Positions 1 to 5,697 of a DNA stretch of 11,814 nt are shown here, in pieces (within the stretch, counting starts at the first letter, position 1; every line of letters begins with the position of its first letter). Both the position numbers and the translations under genes were made by a program. Under the pieces are notes generated by a model that saw only the letters and a program-made list of their open reading frames with translations, was not told the DNA's origin and did not search any database. The stretch is from the NCBI GenBank assembly GCA_021791235.1, contig JAJYXA010000040.1, positions 1 through 11,814 on the forward strand, given 5' to 3'. This DNA is from Pseudomonadota bacterium (GTDB lineage Bacteria > Pseudomonadota > Gammaproteobacteria > Burkholderiales > Thiobacillaceae).

Positions 1-387
1 ATGCTGGTGGCCATCGCCGTGTTCCGCGCCAGCGGCGCGCTCGACCTGCTGATGGGCGGGATGCGCAGCGCCGTCCTGGCGCTGGGCTTCGACGCGCGCT
101 GGGTCGACGCGCTGCCCACCGCGCTGCTGAAACCGTTTTCCGGCAGCGGCGCGCGCGCGATGATGATCGACACCATGCAGGCGCACGGCGCGGATTCGTT
201 CGCCGGCCGCCTCGCCTCCATCGTGCAGGGCAGCACCGAGACGACGTTCTACGTGCTGGCGGTGTATTTCGGCGCGGTCGGCATCCAACGCGTGCGCCAC
301 GCCGTCGCCTGCGGGCTGATCGCCGACGTCGCCGGCATCCTCGCCGCCATCGGCATGGCCTATCTGTTTTTTGGTTCGGTCGCATGA
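1..387 (+). CDS. SpmB-like nucleoside-recognition-domain membrane protein, C-terminal part
   Basis: The last 128 residues of an integral membrane protein whose 5' end lies before the window; the ATG at base 1 is probably an internal methionine. The segment GSTETTFYVLAVYFGAVGI (about residues 77-95) is the signature of the SpmB/YjiH nucleoside-recognition ('Gate') family. Hydrophobic stretches lie near residues 1-10 and 104-125, and the latter (GLIADVAGILAAIGMAYLFF) looks like the final membrane helix. In spore formers SpmA and SpmB affect spore-core dehydration. In non-sporulating proteobacteria homologues occur, often as SpmA-SpmB fusions, with a role that is not settled; a small-molecule transport role is only a guess. 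The stop codon overlaps the next gene's start (ATGA), which suggests translational coupling with the exopolyphosphatase gene. Family assignment is fairly secure; whether this copy is a fusion cannot be seen. Confidence 0.82.
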   Translation: MLVAIAVFRASGALDLLMGGMRSAVLALGFDARWVDALPTALLKPFSGSGARAMMIDTMQAHGADSFAGRLASIVQGSTETTFYVLAVYFGAVGIQRVRHAVACGLIADVAGILAAIGMAYLFFGSVA

Positions 388-1859
388 AAACCTACGACAC
401 TCTCGCCGCCGTCGATCTCGGCTCCAACTCCTTCCGCCTCGAGGTCGCGCGGGTGGCCGGCGACCAGCTGTATCCGCTCGATTCGCTGAAGGAAACCGTG
501 CGCCTGGCCGGCGGGCTCTCCGACGAAAAAATGCTGGACGAGGCGACGCAGGCACGCGCGCTCGCCTGCCTGCACCGCTTCGGCGAGCGCCTGCGCGGCC
601 TGTCGCCGGAAGCGATCCGCTGCGTCGGCACCTCGGCGCTGCGCATCGCCCGCAACGCCGACGTCTTCATTCCCAAGGCCGAGATCGCGCTCGGCCATCC
701 GATCGAGATCGTCGCCGGGCGCGAGGAGGCACGGCTGATCTATCTGGGCGTCGCGCATTCGTTGCCGGCCTCGCCCGACCGCCGCCTGGTGGTCGACATC
801 GGCGGCGGCTCCACCGAATTCATCATCGGCCATGGTTTGAAGCCGCACGAGCGCGAAAGCCTGCACATGGGCTGCGTCAACTTTTCGAAGCGGTTTTTTG
901 CCGGCGGGGCGGTCGACAAGGTCGCGCTGAAAACGGCCGAGACGACAGCGCGCGTCGAAGTCGAACGCATCGCGCGGGAATTCTCAAAGGGCAACTGGCA
1001 GCAGGCGGTGGGTTCCAGCGGTACCGCGCGCGCGCTGCGCGAAATCCTCGAACAGAGCGGCTGGTCGGCGCGCGGCATCACCGCCGACGGCCTTGCCCAG
1101 CTGCGCGCCCAGTTCATCAAGGCCGGGCATGTCGACGCACTCGACCTGCCCGGCCTGTCGCGCGACCGCCGCCCGGTCATCGCCGGCGGCTTCGCCATCA
1201 TGGCCGGCCTGTTCGCCGAACTCGGCATCGAGCAGATGGACGTCGCCGAAACCGCCATGCGCGAAGGCATCCTCTACGATTTGCTGGGCCGCTTCCACAA
1301 ACAGGACATGCGCGAGGCGACGGTCGACGAATTCATGCGCCGCTACCACATCGACACCCAGCAGGCCGCACGCGTCAAACGGGTGGCGCTCAAATTGCTG
1401 ACAGCCGGCGGCGGCAAGGACGAAAACGACGTGCGCTTCCTCGACTGGGCCGCGCGCCTGCACGAAATCGGCCTGTCGGTGTCGCACGGCGGCTACCACC
1501 GCCATTCCGGCTACATCCTGGAAAACGCCGACATGCCCGGCTTCTCGCGCACCGACCAGGCGCGCCTGGCCCTGCTGGCGCGCGCCCAGCGCGGCGCGCT
1601 GCTCAAACTGCCGGCGTTCGCTGCCGGCGCGGTGACGGACAACGATCGCCTGCTGGTGTGGCTGCTGCGCCAGGCCGTCATCCTCTGCCGCAGCCGCGCC
1701 GAACCGCGCCTGCCCGACGTGAAAGTGGAGGCGAGCGGCAAGCGCTTCCGCCTCACCCTCCCCGCGGGCTGGCTGGAGCGCCGGCCGCTCACCCGGCGCG
1801 CGCTGGAGGAGGAGGCGGTGCACTGGCAAGCGGTGGGAATGAAATACGCCTTCGCCTAA
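384..1859 (+). CDS. ppx: Exopolyphosphatase (Ppx/GppA family)
   Basis: A 491-residue protein of the Ppx/GppA phosphatase family, which removes terminal phosphates from inorganic polyphosphate or hydrolyses pppGpp to ppGpp in the cytoplasm. It shows the actin-like ASKHA fold: phosphate loop 1 AAVDLGSNSFRLEVARV (residues 8-24), VGTSALRIARN (81-91), the GREEARLIYLG segment with the likely catalytic glutamate (112-122), and the second glycine-rich loop VVDIGGGSTEFIIG (136-149). The C-terminal half is HD-domain-like, with LDWAARLHEIG (353-363) and HRHSGYIL (372-379), as in the longer PPX-type members rather than the short approximately 300-residue ones. The ATG at 384 overlaps the upstream stop codon and is preceded by only a poor ribosome binding site, consistent with coupled translation. 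PPX versus GppA specificity cannot be decided from sequence; length and the HD-like domain fit either. Confidence 0.93.
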   Translation: MKTYDTLAAVDLGSNSFRLEVARVAGDQLYPLDSLKETVRLAGGLSDEKMLDEATQARALACLHRFGERLRGLSPEAIRCVGTSALRIARNADVFIPKAEIALGHPIEIVAGREEARLIYLGVAHSLPASPDRRLVVDIGGGSTEFIIGHGLKPHERESLHMGCVNFSKRFFAGGAVDKVALKTAETTARVEVERIAREFSKGNWQQAVGSSGTARALREILEQSGWSARGITADGLAQLRAQFIKAGHVDALDLPGLSRDRRPVIAGGFAIMAGLFAELGIEQMDVAETAMREGILYDLLGRFHKQDMREATVDEFMRRYHIDTQQAARVKRVALKLLTAGGGKDENDVRFLDWAARLHEIGLSVSHGGYHRHSGYILENADMPGFSRTDQARLALLARAQRGALLKLPAFAAGAVTDNDRLLVWLLRQAVILCRSRAEPRLPDVKVEASGKRFRLTLPAGWLERRPLTRRALEEEAVHWQAVGMKYAFA

Positions 1860-1882
1860 CAGCGCTCTAATGGCACTGGATC

Positions 1883-1902
1883 GAGCCGGTGCGCACCGGC
1901 TC
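1883..1902. terminator. Perfect 20-base palindrome between convergent genes, candidate bidirectional terminator
   Basis: The sequence GAGCCGGTGCGCACCGGCTC is its own reverse complement. It lies 24 bases after the exopolyphosphatase stop and 17 bases from the end of the convergent histone-like gene. It would fold into an 8-bp GC-rich stem with a GCGC centre on either strand's transcript. Neither side has a good run of T, so termination is inferred from position and symmetry. A protein-binding site is an alternative. Confidence 0.5.
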
Positions 1903-1918
1903 AACAAAGCCTCTACGG

Positions 1919-2455
1919 CTACTTGGCCCCCTTGGCAGGCCTTCCGGTCTTGATGACTTCGAGACGGCGTATTGCGGCAACCACCGAGGCATCGCTCATC
2001 TTCGCCAGCCCGGCCACGGCTGTGCGCAGAATTTCGCTCTTTTTTGCGGAGACGCCCGCATTCAGGCAACGCTTTTTGAGCGATGCGATCAGGGCATATT
2101 CGGTTTCCGGCATGGTGAAACTGTCGCGAACCAGCTTGACTTTTTTTGCCTTGGCAGGCTTGCCGGTTTTCTCGGCGGGAGCCGGCTTGGCCGCCCGCGC
2201 GGGCTTCTTGGCCGGAGCAGGCTTCGGGGCTTCCGCCGGCCGCTTGGCGATTTTCTTCGCAGCCGTCGTTGCCGGTTTGGCTGCGGCCGGTGTCCGTTTG
2301 CTGGCAGGTTTTGAAGCTGCCGGCTTGGCGGTTCGGGTGGTCCGCTGCTTGACGGCAGGCTTGGCTGCCTGCGGCTTGCTGGCGGCGGCAGTCCCGGCAT
2401 TCGCGGTGGGCACTGCGGAAGTCGTTTGGGCGGGGTTCTTGGTGTCGTCGGTCAT
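1919..2455 (-). CDS. Histone H1-like Lys/Ala/Pro-rich protein with a C-terminal conserved domain
   Basis: A 178-residue, strongly basic protein. Residues about 20-106 are a low-complexity tail of Ala, Lys and Pro with KPAA, AKKPA and SKPAS-like repeats, resembling eukaryotic histone H1 tails and the AlgP/Hc1-type bacterial DNA-binding tails. Residues about 107-172 (KLVRDSFTMPETEYALIASL, then a GVSAKKSEILR segment) form a compact conserved module. As I recall it, this module recurs in betaproteobacterial basic-tailed proteins; its regular length and helix-forming residues suggest a small DNA-binding or oligomerisation domain. The likely role is nucleoid binding or DNA compaction, inferred from composition. 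The ATG at 2455 has a GAGGAGA ribosome binding site (2461-2467) 5 bases away. An AAACTG/CAGTTT half-site cluster lies just upstream. The gene points towards ppx and is probably monocistronic. Confidence 0.78.
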   Translation of the reverse strand: MTDDTKNPAQTTSAVPTANAGTAAASKPQAAKPAVKQRTTRTAKPAASKPASKRTPAAAKPATTAAKKIAKRPAEAPKPAPAKKPARAAKPAPAEKTGKPAKAKKVKLVRDSFTMPETEYALIASLKKRCLNAGVSAKKSEILRTAVAGLAKMSDASVVAAIRRLEVIKTGRPAKGAK

Positions 2456-2473
2456 GGGGTTCTCCTCTGCTTA

Positions 2474-2503
2474 ATAAACTGGATATTCAGTTTATACAGT
2501 TTA
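2474..2503. promoter_or_regulatory. Inverted plus direct repeat cluster upstream of the histone-like gene, candidate operator
   Basis: ATAAACTG (2474-2481) and CAGTTTAT (2488-2495) are perfect 8-bp inverted arms around a 6-base spacer. A third copy of the half-site, CAGTTTA, follows at 2497-2503. The cluster sits 19-48 bases before the ATG of the histone-like gene, in the AT-rich stretch where its promoter should be (TATAAA on the minus strand). A regulator site is inferred; no binding protein is identified. Confidence 0.45.
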
Positions 2504-2771
2504 GTGGCGCATACAAGCGGCGTTCGGCTTCTGCTCGCGGCGGTCACAAATTCTCGCGCCGAGGCGCTGATTGCTCGCGTCAGGGAATGGCGCACCAACG
2601 CCGTCAATCAGTAGCTTGCCGGCTGTCTGAAAGGGCGCTTTCGCGGGCCTGACGGTCAGGCATCGCCAGAGCGCTTTCATGGAAATTTCACTTGATTAAA
2701 TAAGACATACATGTCCATAATTCATGCGTATCTCAGAATGCGTATCTCAGAAGTTTAATGCGGGGGATATC
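2504..2771. other. Intergenic stretch without a recognisable gene
   Basis: Between the divergent histone-like and DUF3562-like genes I see no convincing coding sequence. It holds a small hairpin (GCCTGA 2647-2652, loop CGG, TCAGGC 2656-2661), an 8-base direct repeat GCGCTTTC (2635-2642 and 2671-2678), an AT-rich stretch around 2680-2725 that could hold the promoter of the next gene, and a 14-base tandem duplication at 2724-2751. Confidence 0.5.
2724..2751 (+). repeat. 14-bp perfect tandem duplication
   Basis: ATGCGTATCTCAGA occurs twice in direct succession, at 2724-2737 and 2738-2751, just upstream of the DUF3562-like gene. Its first ATG is in frame with that gene and creates an alternative, longer start, which lacks a good ribosome binding site. 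Confidence 0.9.
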
Positions 2772-2987
2772 ATGGTCACATCAGGTCACATCGAGTTGGA
2801 GCCTGAGCATTCCAGCGCAATCAATGCGCTCGTCAACGAAACGCATCAGCCTAGGGACGACGTCAATAAAATTTACGTCGAAACGTTTGAAAGACTGAAT
2901 TCGGACGCGCAAATCAAGGATTTCCTGGTTCTGCTTACCATCAAAACCGTGCGCGACGAACTGCGTCACATCCGACCGGGCGCATAG
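2772..2987 (+). CDS. Small DUF3562-like protein
   Basis: A 71-residue acidic protein. The pattern SAINALVNETHQPRDDVNKIY (about residues 15-35), then a FERLNSDAQIKDFLVLLTIK segment and a RDEL-type end, matches my recollection of the DUF3562 family: short, all-helical proteins common in betaproteobacteria with no known function. I chose the ATG at 2772 because GGGGG lies 5-9 bases before it; an in-frame ATG at 2724 would add 16 residues encoded partly by the tandem duplication and is less likely. There is no signal peptide or membrane segment, so it is probably cytoplasmic. The rtcA gene follows on the same strand after 100 bases, which may or may not be one transcript. The family call is by eye. 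Confidence 0.65.
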   Translation: MVTSGHIELEPEHSSAINALVNETHQPRDDVNKIYVETFERLNSDAQIKDFLVLLTIKTVRDELRHIRPGA

Positions 2988-3087
2988 TCAGCAGCCAGCC
3001 GGCGGGCAGGAACTGCATCTTTCCGGGTTGTATAAGCTCAGGTAGGCTGTTGCGCCAGCTCCGGCCTTTTCATGACCCTTGAGCGCA

Positions 3088-4128
3088 ATGATTGAAATTG
3101 ACGCATCGTTCGGTGAGGGCGGCGGCCAGATCCTGCGCAGCGCCCTCGCCCTGTCGGTCATCACCGGACAGGCCATGCGGCTGACCCGTGTCCGCGCCCG
3201 CCGTCCCCAGCCGGGCCTGAAGCCACAGCACCTGAAAGCGATCGAGGCGGCGGCCCGGATCAGCGCGGCCCGCGTGGAGGGGGCGGCCCCGGGCTCCCAG
3301 ACCCTGCGCTTCGAGCCTGCGGAACTGAAAAGCGGGAGCTATGACTTCGATATCGGGACAGCGGGCTCGGTCAGCCTCCTGCTGCAGACCCTCTGTCTGC
3401 CGCTCAGTTTCGCCGATGGCCCGTCCGGGCTCACCCTCCGCGGCGGCACCCACGTGCCCTGGAGCCCGTGCTATCACTATCTGCAATGGCAATGGCTGCC
3501 GTATCTGGCCGAGGCCGGTTACCACGTGGCGTGCAGCCTCGAGCGCGCGGGTTTCTACCCGCCTGGGGGTGGACTGTTGCACGCGACCATCATCCCGAGC
3601 CGGCCGCGCACGCCGCTGCGACTCACCCGGCGCGGCCGGCTGCTGCGCATCCGCGGCCTGTCCGCCGTCGGCCGGCTCGATCGCTCGATTGCCGAACGGC
3701 AGCGCCGGCAGGCGGTCGACGGCCTGCGCGACCTGCTGGTGCCGCTGGAGATCGAGGTCGCGGAAGTCCCCGCAGCCTCGCCCGGAACCTTCATCGTGTT
3801 GCTGGCAGAATTCGAGGGCGGGCGCTGCTGCGCCTTCGCGCTGGGCGCGCGGCACAAGCCGGCGGAAAAGGTGGCGGACGAGGCCGTCGAGGAACTGCGT
3901 GCGGATATCGCCTCGGGCGGGGCCATCGATGTCTGGCTGGCCGACCAGTTGCTGCTGCCCCTGAGCTTTGTTCCGGCGCGGTCGGAGCTTTCCGTCTGCC
4001 GCATCAGCCAGCACCTGCGCTCCAACGCCGAACTGCTGGGATACTTTCTGCCCGTCGCCGTTGAAATCGATGGCGAGATCGGCGAGCCGGGAACCGTGCG
4101 CATTGAGGGCATCGCCGATCGAGGCTGA
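3088..4128 (+). CDS. rtcA: RNA 3'-terminal phosphate cyclase
   Basis: A 346-residue protein that converts an RNA 3'-phosphate to a 2',3'-cyclic phosphate using ATP, through a covalent enzyme-AMP intermediate, in the cytoplasm. Family hallmarks: the N-terminal DASFGEGGGQILRSALALS (residues 5-23), the DIGTAGSVSLLLQTLCLPL block (88-106), GFYPPGGG (155-162), and SQHLRSNAELLGYFLP (307-322). Within the last, His309 sits where E. coli RtcA has its adenylylated histidine. Length fits the usual 340-350 residues. The ATG at 3088 is chosen; an in-frame TTG at 3079 would add three residues. In many bacteria rtcA lies beside the ligase gene rtcB under the sigma-54 regulator RtcR; neither is present here, so this copy stands alone within the window. 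Identification is secure. Confidence 0.95.
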   Translation: MIEIDASFGEGGGQILRSALALSVITGQAMRLTRVRARRPQPGLKPQHLKAIEAAARISAARVEGAAPGSQTLRFEPAELKSGSYDFDIGTAGSVSLLLQTLCLPLSFADGPSGLTLRGGTHVPWSPCYHYLQWQWLPYLAEAGYHVACSLERAGFYPPGGGLLHATIIPSRPRTPLRLTRRGRLLRIRGLSAVGRLDRSIAERQRRQAVDGLRDLLVPLEIEVAEVPAASPGTFIVLLAEFEGGRCCAFALGARHKPAEKVADEAVEELRADIASGGAIDVWLADQLLLPLSFVPARSELSVCRISQHLRSNAELLGYFLPVAVEIDGEIGEPGTVRIEGIADRG

Positions 4129-4194
4129 ATCAATTCTGGGCCGTGCCGTCGCAGGACTGCCGGGGGAAGCGACATGCGCGCCCAGGCAACTATG

Positions 4195-4211
4195 ATGGGT
4201 TTCTCACCCAT
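4195..4211 (+). promoter_or_regulatory. Leader hairpin before the small ORF pair
   Basis: ATGGGT (4195-4200), loop TTCTC, ACCCAT (4206-4211), followed by TTCTTAC. It lies between rtcA and the strong GGAGGG ribosome binding site at 4219-4224. It could be a weak terminator for rtcA or a 5'-UTR structure; position alone does not decide. Confidence 0.35.
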
Positions 4212-4229
4212 TTCTTACGGAGGGCGCTC

Positions 4230-4295
4230 ATGAAACATCGCTTATTGCAGGGGACACGCGTTCCTACCCGGCGACTGAAGCATGGCAGACCCTAG
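4230..4295 (+). CDS. Possible 21-residue leader peptide
   Basis: The ATG at 4230 has a near-perfect ribosome binding site, GGAGGG at 4219-4224, 5 bases away, the best on this side of the window. It encodes MKHRLLQGTRVPTRRLKHGR plus a final proline, then TAG. The frame runs 14 bases into the next gene, whose own ATG (4282) has only a poor site. This is the arrangement of a short translated leader that hands ribosomes to the downstream gene. The peptide is very basic. It may instead mark the original start of the downstream gene before an indel, since the frames differ. No family is recognised. Confidence 0.4.
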   Translation: MKHRLLQGTRVPTRRLKHGRP

Positions 4296-4560
4296 CGAAG
4301 CCGATCTGGCGCGGGCCAAGGCCGCCATCGGCACCCTGCTGGACGGTTTGGGGCTTGCCGCCCACCTCTATGCCGTCGAACCCAGGGAAGGGAGGTGGGC
4401 GGTCGTCGTCGAATGCGCCACCGAGTCCGGCTGGCAGCGCGCGGAGCTGCAGGCAGGCCCTGAACTGCTTGCCGCGATCCGCGGTGACGCGGAAGCCAGG
4501 GCGTCCCTGCTCGCCCAATGGCGCGCGCATCTGGCCGCCTGCAAGACAGACTTATTCTAA
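4282..4560 (+). CDS. Hypothetical 92-residue protein
   Basis: Function not recognised. The protein begins MADPSEADLARAKAAIGTLL, has a central segment that looks like a beta strand pair (REGRWAVVVECATESGWQRA, about residues 35-54), and ends in a helix-rich tail with two cysteines overall (C45, C87). It has no signal peptide or membrane helix. An in-frame TGA at 4276-4278 fixes ATG 4282 as the earliest start. Codon use is GC-rich like its neighbours, which supports a real gene. Its TAA stop (4558-4560) falls exactly at the edge of the adjacent insertion sequence and overlaps, antiparallel, the TAG of the transposase, so the native C-terminus may have been altered by the insertion. Confidence 0.55.
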   Translation: MADPSEADLARAKAAIGTLLDGLGLAAHLYAVEPREGRWAVVVECATESGWQRAELQAGPELLAAIRGDAEARASLLAQWRAHLAACKTDLF

Positions 4561-5623
4561 TTCGCATTAGAAACAGAATTAATAATCCAGTCCCATCCGG
4601 CGATGCTTTTGACCCGTTCCGGAGCATTTTCCATATCGCGCAATGCGTTGACGAGATGGTCTTCCAGCGCGTCGATGCCGTCAAAAACGCGGTTGTGGAA
4701 ATGCTTCTCGCGCAGTTCGTCCCAGAGATGTTCCTGCGGGTTCAGTTCGGGCGAATACGGCGGCAGAAACAGCAGGCGCAGATTGTCGGGCAGACGGAAG
4801 TCCTTGCATTTGTGCCAGCCGGCGCCATCGAGCACCATGATCACGTTATCGTCCGGGTGACGACTGGCGATCTCGTCGATGAAGATTTGCATGCACTCCG
4901 AGTTGACCTGCGGCAGCACCAGGCTGTCGAAACCGCCATCCTGCGGACTCACCGCGCCATAGGCGTAGATATATTGCTGCGTCACCATGGCGTTGACGAG
5001 CGGACGATCCGGGCGGCGGCACCAGCAATAGCGGGTGTCCGAGATGCGTCCGAAACGCGCCTCGTCCTGAAACATCAGCCGCAAAGGTCGGTCGTTGTCC
5101 CAGATTGCTACGATTTGATCCAGTTTCCCCTGGAGTTTTTTTTCCAGTCCTCGCGTGCCGCGGCATCGCCCTGCGGGTGCGCGGTGTCCGGAGCCAGCTT
5201 GCGCCAGCCATTACGCGCCAGCATCCGGTAGATCGTCGAAAGTGCCACTGGCTTGCCCAGCCGTTCCGCAATTTTCTCTTTAAGCGGCGGGACAACGACG
5301 ACACCGCCGTGCACCGCCCCCGCAAGAACTTCATCGAGAATTTGCGCCTCGCGTTCCAGTGTCGCATTGGCGCGATTGCGCAGCGCTCGCTTGGACCGGG
5401 GTGCTTCTCGTTCGCGCCGTGCCACTTTGCAGTAGCGCGTGCGCAGATTGCATGTCGCTCCGACCGAACGGCCGATGGCCTTTGCCGTTTGCTCCAGGGA
5501 TAAACCCAACTCCAGCGGCAGCAACACGGCCTGTGCCGTCCTCAATTCATCGACCGTCTTGGCCGTCCGAAGCAACTCCTTCGCCGATTCGATCTGATCC
5601 ACACCACCAGCTTTGCGCGCCAT
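4557..5623 (-). CDS. IS630-family transposase, two ORFs joined by -1 frameshifting
   Basis: The first ORF (5623 to 5108) carries the helix-turn-helix (about residues 38-66, LELGLSLEQTAKAIGRSVGA). The second, in the -1 frame down to 4557, carries the catalytic domain. A run of eight A on the minus strand gives the slippery heptamer A_AAA_AAC (5135-5141) exactly in the phase used for -1 slippage. Slipping there yields a single 355-residue protein, the normal IS630 length, reading WKKNLQGKLDQIVAIWDN and on into LRLMFQDEARFG. The DDE triad is visible: D187 in FQDEARF, D266 in MVLDGAGWH, E298 in NPQEHLW. The protein excises and inserts the element at TA dinucleotides. The start at 5623 is an ATG close to the right inverted repeat. 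The last codons lie in the left terminal repeat. It appears functional. Confidence 0.88.
5135..5141 (-). other. Programmed -1 frameshift site A_AAA_AAC
   Basis: On the minus strand the zero-frame codons TGG AAA AAA AAC contain the heptamer A AAA AAC in correct phase. The first ORF ends 27 bases later at TAG (5108-5110), while the -1 frame stays open through the whole catalytic domain. Frameshifting on A-runs is known in the IS630 family; efficiency here is not known. Confidence 0.75.
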
Positions 5624-5697
5624 GAATTTCCTCCCTTGAAATCATGGCAATATTATTAACATTTCTAACGCGAAATGGAATTAGTACTCCGTTTCAG

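Larger units (their letters stand above)
4557..5684 (-). mobile_element. IS630-family insertion sequence (first element)
   Basis: An element of about 1.13 kb on the minus strand carrying an apparently intact transposase. Its ends share the imperfect inverted repeat TTCGC(A/G)TTAGAAA: 4561-4573 on the left and the complement of 5662-5674 on the right, 12 of 13 matching. CTAATTC is repeated just outside both (4557-4563 and complement of 5678-5684), with six extra bases on the right. A clean TA target duplication, expected for IS630, is not resolved, so the boundaries are approximate to about ten bases. Confidence 0.8.

Noticed and set aside
371..2069. Long open frames overlapping the exopolyphosphatase gene on both strands (for example 371-1870 + and 984-2069 -)
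   Set aside because: They are Arg/Pro/Ala-rich frames typical of antisense or shifted reading in high-GC DNA; the 384-1859 frame has all the Ppx motifs.
2426..2614. 62-codon plus-strand frame over the intergenic region by the histone-like gene
   Set aside because: It begins inside the antisense of the histone-like gene and has no ribosome binding site or family resemblance.
3070..4211. Antisense frames of 218-314 codons across rtcA
   Set aside because: Low-complexity composition with no domain pattern; rtcA on the + strand explains the sequence.
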